DNA of 36,845 bases. Source: Sphingobacteriales bacterium TSM_CSS (lineage in GTDB: Bacteria; Bacteroidota; Bacteroidia; Chitinophagales; UBA2359). Positions 8,006-16,205 of this stretch are shown in pieces; positions within the stretch are counted from its first letter, which is position 1, and every line of letters starts with the position of its first letter. Where the stretch lies: contig NBMY01000045.1 in the NCBI GenBank assembly GCA_002212985.1, positions 1-36,845 on the forward strand, read 5' to 3'. The position numbers were made by a program, and so were the translations under genes. The notes beneath the pieces were generated by a model that searched no databases, was not told the DNA's origin, and saw only the letters and a list, made by a program, of their open reading frames with translations.

Positions 8006-8124
8006 TACAAACCGCCACAAGGCCGCAGTATAAAATATGCAGATTATAACCATTTAGGCTTTTGTGTGTTTACAACAATACACCTTTGCGCGTTATTTTA
8101 TAAACCACAATTACCATTAGTAAA

Positions 8125-9015
8125 ATGAACCTCAAATTTTTTCTTGCCGTGTTGCTGTTGCTGCTGTTTGGCCGCCTCTCAGCACAACCCGCAGCACAAC
8201 CCATGCTCTACTTAGACGGCCCGCAGCAACTTGCCTGCGTAAGAGATGATGTGCCTTATATTGTAAGCCTGTTAATGGCAGATAAAGCCGCCACACTGCA
8301 ATCTATAAAAACAGTAACCCTGCAACGGCTGCAGGAACATGCCGCCGAACCTTATTACCTCGATAAGCGCCCCTATGCCCATATAGAAATTGGCAATCTT
8401 TTCAGCAATACGGTAAAACATGCTCTGGTAGCTTATTTTTCCGATGCTCACCTGAAAGGCAACAGCGATTATTACCTCAACCTGTATGTGTATGAAGTAA
8501 AGGGAAACGTGTTGGAACAGGTTTTTAAAGCCGAAAACCTGAGCGCTTACTATCAGACAATAGGCATTGATATTACCGATTTTAACCACGACGGCAGTCC
8601 CGATGTATTGGTTGCCACCAATGAACCCGAATGGTACCATAATAACCGGCCGGTAAGGCTCTATTACCACATGTTGCAGTACAATTCTCAACCGGCGTTG
8701 CCCCTTCTTATAGAGTACAAACCGCTGCTCAACATTCCTAACCCGCACTTTATTAACCCCGGCATACTGTATTCCAACTCAGATTGTGGTTGCAGTGGCT
8801 ACTGCTGGTTTTCAAAATTGTTTTTGGTGCAAGACAATGAACTTAAACAACTTGCCGAAGCCGGCCAATACTGCACCAATGTGGCATCGGTTTACCAACT
8901 GGATAATAACAACGCAAGAACTCTCATTGCCGAAATTATGCAAGCCAGCATACACGATACCGAATACATAGAAAATATATGGATTGACCTTATACCACGT
9001 CTTACGGCTAAATAA
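8125..9015 (+). CDS. Exported protein of unknown function with an FG-GAP/VCBS-like motif
   Basis: A 296-residue protein with a clear signal peptide (MNLKFFLAVLLLLLFGRLSAQ). The only recognisable motif is DITDFNHDGSPDVLVATN near residue 150, the calcium-binding loop of FG-GAP/VCBS beta-propeller repeats (DxNxDGxxD), present once. A cluster of Cys residues follows (SDCGCSGYCWF near 220), suggesting disulphides or metal binding. A promoter-like CACCTTTG (one mismatch) lies at 8081-8088. It is probably periplasmic or outer-membrane associated. It is convergent with the TlpA-like gene, 94 nt away, and no function can be assigned. Confidence 0.75.
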   Translation: MNLKFFLAVLLLLLFGRLSAQPAAQPMLYLDGPQQLACVRDDVPYIVSLLMADKAATLQSIKTVTLQRLQEHAAEPYYLDKRPYAHIEIGNLFSNTVKHALVAYFSDAHLKGNSDYYLNLYVYEVKGNVLEQVFKAENLSAYYQTIGIDITDFNHDGSPDVLVATNEPEWYHNNRPVRLYYHMLQYNSQPALPLLIEYKPLLNIPNPHFINPGILYSNSDCGCSGYCWFSKLFLVQDNELKQLAEAGQYCTNVASVYQLDNNNARTLIAEIMQASIHDTEYIENIWIDLIPRLTAK

Positions 9016-9109
9016 AACCAACCCACCCCCGGCAAACTGTTTTAGGGGTGTCTGTTGTTCATGAATGCCAAAGGCTGTTAGTTTTCGGGTTGGTTGGGGG
9101 TAAGCCGAG

Positions 9110-10261
9110 TTAAAAAGCTTTTGCCTTTTGCAGGCGGTCGCTCAGCTCTTTTTCCTGCTTGTCTAACTGTTGCAATTCTGCCCTTAGCGCATCTTGCCTT
9201 TGACGTATTTGCTGCAATTGCGCGGTAATTTCATTTAACTCCTTTGGGTTCAAACCGCGTAATGCGGGGTCGGTGGCGTTCTGTTTTTTCGAAATTTCGG
9301 GCGGCAACAGGTATTGTACCGAGTTATCAGAATTTGACCCGGGCCCGGTTGTATTTGGCTGCGGCTGCTGAACATTTGTATAGGAAACCGGGTAGCTGCC
9401 CCCGGGCGGGGTAAAAACAGGAAGAGGACTTCGGACAATACCCTTATCTGCGTTGCCCTGCGTTGGTTTGCCGTTATACCCCGTTCCTGCAGGCACAGCC
9501 GATTGAATAAGGTTGTTTTTAATGGTTACAACAGCAGCATCCTGATACCCCAGGTCTTTAGCCGCCAACATGGCAGCCTGAGCTTCGGAGTAAGAGTAAT
9601 AATCGCCTAAGTAATAGGCAAAAGTATTGTTTTGGTTGCTTTCCTTGTGCAACTTACCCAAATGCAATACATGGTTAAAGTTATGGAGCGTTTCGCCATA
9701 GGGGTTCAGTACAGTAAGAAAAACGCGGTAAATCTTCTCTTCTACCATATTGCCGCTGTCAAGCAGTTGCTGAATTTCAGAAAACTTCATGTTTTTTCCA
9801 ATTAACTGATTGCCCGGCCCCACAAAAAAAGAAGTAGTAAGCATGGTAACTTCATAGGCTCTGGCTACGGGCGAGTCAAAACCTTCGGTAGCTATGACCT
9901 CGTTTTTTACGCCTCCGCCGTATTTTTCCAATGCCTGCCTCCATACCACCGCACTTGTATCTAAAGAAATATTAATTATTTCAAACCCATCGGCATTGGT
10001 AAAAGTTTTGCCCGAATATTGCTTTTCTAACTTAACAAGGTTAGGCTCCATTAAGGAAAACGTAGGGCACCACGAAGCCCAAAAATTAATGAGTACATAC
10101 TTGTTTTGCATACCCGATAAAAACAACCGCTCGCCTGCCGGATTAATGAAACCAATATCGGGCATCTTGTCTCCCGGGTTTTGTGCTTTTGTATCGGGTA
10201 AAATCAACAGAAAGAGTAAAAAAGTAATGCTCTGCCCAAATAATCTCAGATTTATTAACAT
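9110..10261 (-). CDS. TlpA-like thioredoxin-fold protein with SPOR-like segment and C-terminal coiled coil
   Basis: The start at 10261 (ATG) is preferred over the TTG two codons earlier. The 383-residue protein has a signal peptide (residues 1-26), then a TlpA/AhpC-TSA thioredoxin fold (about 30-160) with the WASWC core. The usual CPxC is C65-P-T-F68, so only the N-terminal Cys remains. Residues about 170-250 include YYLGDYYSYSEAQAAMLAA and end DAAVVTI, the betaalphabeta pattern of a SPOR-like domain. A Pro/Gly/Asn-rich linker follows, then a coiled coil (about 335-380, heavy in Gln, Leu, Glu and Lys). It is likely periplasmic. With one Cys it may form mixed disulphides rather than carry out reduction cycles, or be structural. 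Confidence 0.85.
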   Translation of the reverse strand: MLINLRLFGQSITFLLFLLILPDTKAQNPGDKMPDIGFINPAGERLFLSGMQNKYVLINFWASWCPTFSLMEPNLVKLEKQYSGKTFTNADGFEIINISLDTSAVVWRQALEKYGGGVKNEVIATEGFDSPVARAYEVTMLTTSFFVGPGNQLIGKNMKFSEIQQLLDSGNMVEEKIYRVFLTVLNPYGETLHNFNHVLHLGKLHKESNQNNTFAYYLGDYYSYSEAQAAMLAAKDLGYQDAAVVTIKNNLIQSAVPAGTGYNGKPTQGNADKGIVRSPLPVFTPPGGSYPVSYTNVQQPQPNTTGPGSNSDNSVQYLLPPEISKKQNATDPALRGLNPKELNEITAQLQQIRQRQDALRAELQQLDKQEKELSDRLQKAKAF

Positions 10262-10689
10262 AGACAAGGGAATTTCATGCTGCCCCTCTGCTAAAACAGA
10301 AGCGCAAAATCTTTTTATTGATTTTATTTTTAATGCAAGTTTGCTTTTTACCTCAACCTCTGGCTTTTGTAAAAGTAAGCAATATTACCTTCTTACATTG
10401 ACATTTGTGCAAATTTATGCAAGTTTTACTTTTTTATGACCAAAATTTACCCAAACATGACCAATTTGCCACACTTTGGCACGGGCAAACAGGCTGACGG
10501 CATTCCCGTTTCGGCCTGCTACAGACTTGCAAAATTGCGTAAATATGCAAGCTTTCATCGCGGCGAATTATTGTGTATTGTGCTAAACGCGGCTGCAATA
10601 ATAACACCGATATAAGTAACAAAAAAATAAAATTGCTAACTTTGCAGGCGCTGTGTTTTACATTTATTTATACTTAACCAATTACCTCC
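10262..10689. other. 428-nt divergent intergenic region with repeated ATGCAAG motif
   Basis: The region lies between divergent genes (the TlpA-like gene and korA). It contains a minus-strand TAAATTTG element (10410-10417), which would leave a long leader of about 140 nt for the TlpA-like gene, and a plus-strand TAACTTTG element (10637-10644) for korA. The decamer ATGCAAGTTT occurs at 10334-10343 and 10417-10426, with a variant (ATGCAAGCTT) at 10545-10554. No protein-coding frame in it looks real. Confidence 0.5.
10637..10644 (+). promoter_or_regulatory. Candidate -7 element of the korA-PorP/SprF unit
   Basis: TAACTTTG matches TAnnTTTG exactly and is followed by GCAGG. It would start transcription near 10648, giving a leader of about 40 nt before the ATG at 10690. 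Confidence 0.55.
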
Positions 10690-12534
10690 ATGAGTGTTAC
10701 TAAAACGTTAGTTGAAGAGGTTACCATTAAATTTGCCGGCGATTCGGGCGATGGTATGCAACTTACCGGTACAGAATTTACCAATAACACTGCACTTACC
10801 GGTAGCGACCTGGCCACTTTCCCCGATTTTCCGGCCGAAATTCGCGCCCCGCAAGGTACATTGCCCGGCGTATCGGGCTACCAGTTGCATTTTGGCAGCC
10901 GCCTTATTTTTACCCCGGGCGATACCTGCGATGTGTTGGTGGCCATGAATGCCGCCGCATTAAGGGTAAACCTGTCCACCCTAAAAAAGGGAGGCGCCAT
11001 TATTGCCGATATTGCAGGCTTTGACTCCAAAAACCTGCGCTTAGCCAAATGCGATACCAACCCATTAGAAGACGGCTCGCTCAATGGTTATGAGGTAATT
11101 AAAATGGACATTACCAAACTTACCCGCGACTGCCTGAAAGACCTGCAAATGGGTACCAAAGAAAAAGACCGCTCCAAAAATATGTTTGTGCTGGGATTCC
11201 TTTACTGGATGTATAACCGAACCATGGACAGCACCACCGCATTTCTGCAAAGCAAGTTTAAAAAACAACCCGATATTCTGGAAGCTAACCTCCGCGCCCT
11301 GAAAGCCGGCTATAACTTTGGCGAAACCACCGAAACGTTTAATGCCCGCTATGAGGTAAAACCCGCACCAATGGCGCCCGGCCGTTACCGCAGTATTATG
11401 GGCAACCAGGCGTTGGTAATAGGACTTATTACCGCCGCACAAAAAGCAGGGCTGCCCCTTTTTTACGGCTCTTACCCCATTACACCCGCATCAGACATTT
11501 TGCACGGACTGGCGCAGTACAAACACTATGGCGCCATTACTTTTCAGGCCGAAGACGAAATAGCCGCCATCTGCTCTGCTATTGGCGCCGCTTACGGCGG
11601 CAACCTGGCTATTACAGGAACCTCCGGCCCCGGCATGGCCCTGAAAGCCGAAGCTATGGGGTTGGCCGTTATGCTTGAACTGCCTTTGGTTATCTGCAAT
11701 ATTCAGCGCGGAGGCCCCTCTACCGGACTGCCAACCAAAACCGAACAGGCAGACCTGTTGCAGGCCCTCTACGGGCGCAACGGCGAATGCCCTATGCCGG
11801 TGCTGGCCGCAAAATCACCCTCCGATTGCTTTTATGCAGCTATTGAAGCCTGCAAAATTGCCATTGAACACATGACGCCCGTAATTCTGCTAAGCGACGG
11901 CTACATTGCCAACGGCGCCGAACCCTGGCGCTTTCCGAAAGCAGATGATATTGAACCTATTAAAGCGTCCTTTAAACAAGCGCCGCAAAACGGGGAGCTT
12001 TTTATGCCCTATGAGCGCAACGAAAACTTAGTGCGCCCTTGGGCCATACCCGGCACCAAAGGATTGCAACACCGCATTGGCGGGCTTGAAAAGGAAGCGG
12101 GTACCGGAAACGTATCGTACACCCCAGCCAACCACGAGTATATGGTAAAGGTGCGCGAAGCTAAAGTAGAAAAAATTGCCCAATTTTTGCCGCCGCAAAC
12201 CATAGAAACCGGACCCAATGAAGGCGACCTGTTGGTTTTGGGCTGGGGTTCTACCTACGGTGCCATTAAATCGGCTGTTATGGAGCTAAATGCCGACGGC
12301 TATGCCGTGGCACATGCTCACCTGCGCTACCTGCGCCCCCTGCCTCAAAATCTTGAGCACATCTTGCGCAGTTTCAAAAAGGTACTCATACCCGAAATTA
12401 ACGCCGGGCAACTGGTAAAAGTTATCAGAGAAAAATTCCTCATTCCGGCACATCAGTTCAACAAAGTACAAGGGTTGCCTCTTTTTAAGAACGAACTTAA
12501 AAATGCCATCCTGCAAATTCTGGAAAACAAATAA
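10690..12534 (+). CDS. korA: 2-oxoacid:acceptor (ferredoxin) oxidoreductase, fused gamma-alpha subunit
   Basis: The 614-residue protein has the gamma domain first (residues 1-200, with FAGDSGDGMQLTG and the PEIRAPQG-like AEIRAPQGTLPG), then the alpha pyrimidine-binding domain (about 225-420: YGSYPITPASDILH, QAEDEIAAICSAIGAAYGG, TSGPGMALKAEAMG, QRGGPSTGLPTKTEQADL), then a transketolase C-like domain (about 505-614). This is the architecture of KorA-type 2-oxoglutarate:ferredoxin oxidoreductases, which oxidise 2-oxoacids to acyl-CoA with ferredoxin reduction. The TPP- and Fe-S-binding beta subunit (KorB) normally follows directly, but here a PorP/SprF gene starts 8 nt downstream and no KorB is in the window. 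Specificity for 2-oxoglutarate is inferred from the family. Confidence 0.92.
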   Translation: MSVTKTLVEEVTIKFAGDSGDGMQLTGTEFTNNTALTGSDLATFPDFPAEIRAPQGTLPGVSGYQLHFGSRLIFTPGDTCDVLVAMNAAALRVNLSTLKKGGAIIADIAGFDSKNLRLAKCDTNPLEDGSLNGYEVIKMDITKLTRDCLKDLQMGTKEKDRSKNMFVLGFLYWMYNRTMDSTTAFLQSKFKKQPDILEANLRALKAGYNFGETTETFNARYEVKPAPMAPGRYRSIMGNQALVIGLITAAQKAGLPLFYGSYPITPASDILHGLAQYKHYGAITFQAEDEIAAICSAIGAAYGGNLAITGTSGPGMALKAEAMGLAVMLELPLVICNIQRGGPSTGLPTKTEQADLLQALYGRNGECPMPVLAAKSPSDCFYAAIEACKIAIEHMTPVILLSDGYIANGAEPWRFPKADDIEPIKASFKQAPQNGELFMPYERNENLVRPWAIPGTKGLQHRIGGLEKEAGTGNVSYTPANHEYMVKVREAKVEKIAQFLPPQTIETGPNEGDLLVLGWGSTYGAIKSAVMELNADGYAVAHAHLRYLRPLPQNLEHILRSFKKVLIPEINAGQLVKVIREKFLIPAHQFNKVQGLPLFKNELKNAILQILENK

Positions 12535-12542
12535 ACAGTTCA

Positions 12543-13574
12543 ATGCACCACCATTACCCGAAAGCAACATACGGTGCGGTTTTACCCCTGCTGCTCCTGT
12601 GTTTTACCTGTATGCCGCTAAAGGCACAACAAGTAAACAACTTTTTTAACCGCGTTATTTACGCCAACGATTATTATTTTTCTCTGCCCATGTATAACCC
12701 CGCTTTTACCGGCGATGATACTCAACCGTCGGTAAGCGTAACGGGCAGAATGCAGCAATCGCCACAGGAGGTAAACCCATATACCATACAGGCCGTAGCA
12801 CAAGGGTTTGCACCCTCGCTCAAAAGCGGCTTTGGGTTTGCACTGCAATACCATAAATTTGACGACAATTTTTACGGCGGAACCCAACTGTACCCCACCA
12901 ATAAACGCCTGCTGAACATGGGGTTGCTTTACAGCTATATGTTTGAAGTGGGCGAAATTTCGGTGCTTAAACTGGGATTGGGCGCATCTTTGCTTCATTT
13001 TAAATCCGATGAAGTTTTTGCCGTACAAATTCCGGCGCCGCAACCTACGGTAGCCCTTAATGAACGCACCTTTAAACCGGCATTTGACATTGGTCTATCT
13101 GCCAATATTCTTGATTTTTATGTGGGGGTATCGGTAAAATATTTCAACGAGCCTAAGTTTAAGTTTTTTGAACCCGGAACCGAAAGTACTTTTTTCCGAA
13201 ACTCCTATATAACCGCCGGTTACAGGTGGGCTTTGCTGCAAGACCGGCTTGTCATTCGCCCGTCGGTAATGGTAAATGCGCTTGCCCGAAACAATAATTT
13301 TGGCAATACCGGCGGCGGAGTTTTTTTCGATGCCTCTGTGCTGCTTAGTTACAAGGACATTGCTTTTGCCGGAACCTCTTATAAGGTAAATGATGACCCG
13401 TTTTTTCTTTCACTACTGGCCGGGGTGCGGCTTAACAAAACATACCAATTTACCTTTTCTTACCACCTGCCCGAAAAAAGCGCCGCAAAGGGCTACTCGC
13501 GCTTTGAGGCCGGTATTAGCTTCTTTTTACAGCAATCGCGATTTGAAGAAGAAGAGGAGGAAACAGTTGAATAG
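12543..13574 (+). CDS. PorP/SprF family type IX secretion-associated outer-membrane protein
   Basis: A 343-residue protein with a signal peptide (about residues 1-28), then a family-typical start (ANDYYFSLPMYNPAFTGDD, compare the 'NPAxxG' of PorP/SprF proteins). The rest is a beta-barrel pattern with alternating strands and the late segments FFLSLLAGVRLNKTYQFTFSYHLP and FEAGISFFL. The C-terminus is acidic (EEEEEETVE). PorP/SprF proteins are tied to T9SS secretion and to anchoring type B CTD cargo at the surface. The gene begins 8 nt after korA, so it is probably translated from the same mRNA, an unusual pairing. No PorE- or SprE-like neighbour is visible; the window has a type B cargo gene at 33043-35832. 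Confidence 0.85.
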   Translation: MHHHYPKATYGAVLPLLLLCFTCMPLKAQQVNNFFNRVIYANDYYFSLPMYNPAFTGDDTQPSVSVTGRMQQSPQEVNPYTIQAVAQGFAPSLKSGFGFALQYHKFDDNFYGGTQLYPTNKRLLNMGLLYSYMFEVGEISVLKLGLGASLLHFKSDEVFAVQIPAPQPTVALNERTFKPAFDIGLSANILDFYVGVSVKYFNEPKFKFFEPGTESTFFRNSYITAGYRWALLQDRLVIRPSVMVNALARNNNFGNTGGGVFFDASVLLSYKDIAFAGTSYKVNDDPFFLSLLAGVRLNKTYQFTFSYHLPEKSAAKGYSRFEAGISFFLQQSRFEEEEEETVE

Positions 13575-13615
13575 GAGAGCTTGGGCAGATGTCTTTGCAG
13601 GATTAATGGCGCAAC

Positions 13616-14035
13616 TCAGGGGCGCAGCAATTCTACTACCTTATCAGATGAAAAAGTGGCCACCGTTGCCTGTTGGTAACCTTTAAGAACAAGGCTTTTG
13701 CACATGTTTAAAGCTTCTGTGTAGTTTTTATAATAACCAATGGTGTATGCAAAGCCATTGGGGGTTGCCGTAACCGATAAATCACTTTTTACAGCCGCCC
13801 AATAATCCGATTCTATGGGTATGCGGTGAGTAAAAACACCCAATAAAACACGGTAATTCAAATCAGACAAACCACCTGTGCCGGCGGTTGTGCCTATGAG
13901 TCTGGTTTCGGCATAACTTCCATTACCGGAAACATACATAGCTATTGATTTGTCGGTATTGGTTGGTGCAGAAGTTACTTGCGCAAACAACGGGCATGCG
14001 GCAAAAAGCAGTAGTGCGGTAATTGCGTATTTCAT
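13616..14035 (-). CDS. Small exported SPOR-like protein
   Basis: The ATG at 14035 gives a signal peptide (MKYAITALLLFAACPLFAQ); the longer frame would add 11 residues before it. The mature protein is about 120 residues. It has the pattern of a single SPOR fold: NYRVLLGVFTHRIP, then AYTIGYYKNYTEALNMCKSLVLKGYQQATVATF, close to SPOR repeats (YxVxxGxFxxxxxA ... GxxxAxV). SPOR domains bind denuded glycan strands of septal peptidoglycan. It is convergent with the PorP/SprF gene 41 nt away. The TlpA-like protein at 9110-10261 carries a related segment, so the window holds two such proteins. Confidence 0.75.
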   Translation of the reverse strand: MKYAITALLLFAACPLFAQVTSAPTNTDKSIAMYVSGNGSYAETRLIGTTAGTGGLSDLNYRVLLGVFTHRIPIESDYWAAVKSDLSVTATPNGFAYTIGYYKNYTEALNMCKSLVLKGYQQATVATFSSDKVVELLRP

Positions 14036-14304
14036 TGCGAGTGGTTTAGATACCTTCTCTTTTAACAAGAACTATACCAGAACGCCCGGTTGGATTAGGT
14101 TTTACAATTAGTTTACAATTTCAAAGAAATATTTTTATTATTTGTTTTAAATATTTGGAAAAAAAACTGTTTTTCAGGCAATTAAATTGTTAGTAGTAAG
14201 GTAGCGGCTATTTTTACGCAACGGGTTTCATGCACAAATACATGCAAGTTTAGGTTGTTTTTAGGCAGTAGCGTACATTTTAAAATACACCCTGCGCTAC
14301 AGTA

Positions 14305-16200
14305 TTACACAAAATACCGTTTCCACCAGTATTGAAACACCAGCAGGGCCCATACCGATGCTGCAGAGTCGGCCGGGTTGGCAGTGTTCAGTTGCTGCAA
14401 CAAGCTCTGAACTTCGGGCGGGTTAAAAATTCCCTGTTCCTGCAAAAAAGCGGGTTCCAGCAAATTGTTCAGCATTGGTTTAAGGTCGGTTTTCAGCCAT
14501 TGCAGTATTGGTACTTCAAAGCCTTGTTTTGGCCTGTTATACAATTGTGGGGGCAGCAATTGTTTAAATGCATCCTGCACAATGCGTTTTTTCATGTTTG
14601 GGGTTATTTTGTACGCATGGGGCAGGTTAAAGGCAAAATTCACCACGCGATAATCCAGAAACGGGTTGCGCACTTCCAGGCTGTTGGCCATGCTCATGCT
14701 GTCTACTTTGCGCAGCATATCGCCGGGCAGTACCATTTGCATATCGGCAAGCAGAAGGTGATTAAAACTGCCGGTATGGGTAGTTAAGGGTTGAAGCCAT
14801 TGTTGCCGGCGCTGTATAAAAGCAGAATGATGGGGTGGGTGTAACAAGAGTTGGGCGGCTTTTTGCTGTGGCAAGATGCTTGCCCAACGCCAGTAGCGCT
14901 CATGTGGCGGCAGGTTTACCCCTTCTGCAAAACGGTTTGCCTGCCTGAAAATGTTGCCCCATTTTGTATTTCTGGATTGTGGCAGGCGCTGCAGCAGGGG
15001 CAGCGCGGGCTGCAATAATTTACCTGCTTTTGCCATGCTTCGGGCTTTCAGTTCGGCGGCATGTTTTCGGTAGCCGGCAAAAACCTCATCGGCACCGTCG
15101 CCCGATAAGGCTACCGTAACCTGTTTTCGGGTATAGTGGCTCAATATATATACCGCCAATGCCGAGGTATCGGCAAAAGGCTCATCTAAATAATTCAGAA
15201 CATTGGTAAGGTGTTGCAGCAGATCATCGGTTTGCAGCAAAAACTCGGTATGGTTGGTTTGGTATTTTTCGGCAACCAAACGGGCATAACCGGTTTCGTT
15301 AAACAACGGTTCATCTTTAAAACCAATGGAGAAAGTGTTGAGATGCCCGGTATGCTCCGAAGCCAGCGCCACAATAACCGATGAATCGATGCCGCCGCTC
15401 AGAAATGCCCCCAGCGGCACATCGGAAATAAGGCGCAGTTGAACTGCATCATCCAGCAGTTGCCGCAATTGTTGTTGTGCTGCCGCATAAGAAACAGGCG
15501 TTTGTTCTGGTTGCGGCAAACAGGGTATTTGGTAGTATTGCTCCTGTTTTACAACACCGGTGGCTACGTTTACCGTCATATAACAGCCCGGCGGCAGGTG
15601 TTGTACATCTTGCAGCATGGTTTGCGGGGGCGGAACATAGTTGAGTTGTAAATAGATGTATAAAGAGTTATGGTCGAGTTTTTTGGGAATTTGGCAGGCC
15701 ATCAGGGCTTTTATTTCCGATGCAAAAACCAGCCTTGTGCGGTCGGCATAGTACAAGAGGGGTTTTACGCCAAAGCGGTCGCGGGCTAAAAACAGGGTTT
15801 GGGTTGGAAGATGGTAAACGGCAAAGGCAAAAAAGCCGTTCAGGCGGTTCAGAACCGATGTGCCCCAGTGCAGGTAACCCTGCAACAATACTTCGGTATC
15901 GCTTTGGGTTGAAAAAACAACGCCTTCGGCGGCCAATTGTTGTTTTAACTGCCGGTAGTTAAAAATTTCGCCGTTAAAAATAATGGCATATTGCCCCGAT
16001 GTATCGAACAGGGGTTGGTTGGCATGGGCGCTGGTATCAATGACCGAAAGGCGGGCATGCCCCAAGGCCACCCTGTGGTGCCGGTAAACCGATTGGTTAT
16101 CGGGCCCGCGGCGGCGCAGGGTTTGGGTGGCTGCTTCCATGCAGGCCAAGTATGGCAAAGCCAGTTCGGAAAATGCCACAATGCCTGCAATACCGCACAT
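14305..16200 (-). CDS. asnB: Asparagine synthase (glutamine-hydrolysing)
   Basis: A 631-residue class II glutamine amidotransferase. Cys2 (MCGIAGIVAF) is the N-terminal nucleophile after Met removal, followed by RRGPDNQ, GHARLSVID and FNGEIFNYRQL. The C-terminal half is the ATP-pyrophosphatase synthetase domain with SGGIDSS, LSGDGADEVFAGY and NPFLDYRVVNFAFNLP. It converts aspartate, glutamine and ATP to asparagine, glutamate and AMP. The length matches the long AsnB form found in Bacteroidota and in surface-polysaccharide clusters. It begins only 5 nt after the stop of the large C25-like gene, suggesting translational coupling. That partner is unusual for a biosynthetic asnB, so modification of a surface product is possible but speculative. 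Confidence 0.94.
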   Translation of the reverse strand: MCGIAGIVAFSELALPYLACMEAATQTLRRRGPDNQSVYRHHRVALGHARLSVIDTSAHANQPLFDTSGQYAIIFNGEIFNYRQLKQQLAAEGVVFSTQSDTEVLLQGYLHWGTSVLNRLNGFFAFAVYHLPTQTLFLARDRFGVKPLLYYADRTRLVFASEIKALMACQIPKKLDHNSLYIYLQLNYVPPPQTMLQDVQHLPPGCYMTVNVATGVVKQEQYYQIPCLPQPEQTPVSYAAAQQQLRQLLDDAVQLRLISDVPLGAFLSGGIDSSVIVALASEHTGHLNTFSIGFKDEPLFNETGYARLVAEKYQTNHTEFLLQTDDLLQHLTNVLNYLDEPFADTSALAVYILSHYTRKQVTVALSGDGADEVFAGYRKHAAELKARSMAKAGKLLQPALPLLQRLPQSRNTKWGNIFRQANRFAEGVNLPPHERYWRWASILPQQKAAQLLLHPPHHSAFIQRRQQWLQPLTTHTGSFNHLLLADMQMVLPGDMLRKVDSMSMANSLEVRNPFLDYRVVNFAFNLPHAYKITPNMKKRIVQDAFKQLLPPQLYNRPKQGFEVPILQWLKTDLKPMLNNLLEPAFLQEQGIFNPPEVQSLLQQLNTANPADSAASVWALLVFQYWWKRYFV

Positions 16201-16205
16201 GTAAG

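Noticed and set aside
9016..9095. Inverted repeats AACCAACCC/GGGTTGGTT and CACCCC/GGGGTG between convergent genes as a terminator
   Set aside because: The outer loop is over 60 nt and no T-run follows either stem, so termination is not supported, though the location is suitable.
10434..10622. 62-codon minus-strand frame in the divergent intergenic region
   Set aside because: No homology-like features, no signal or domain, and it overlaps likely promoter sequence.
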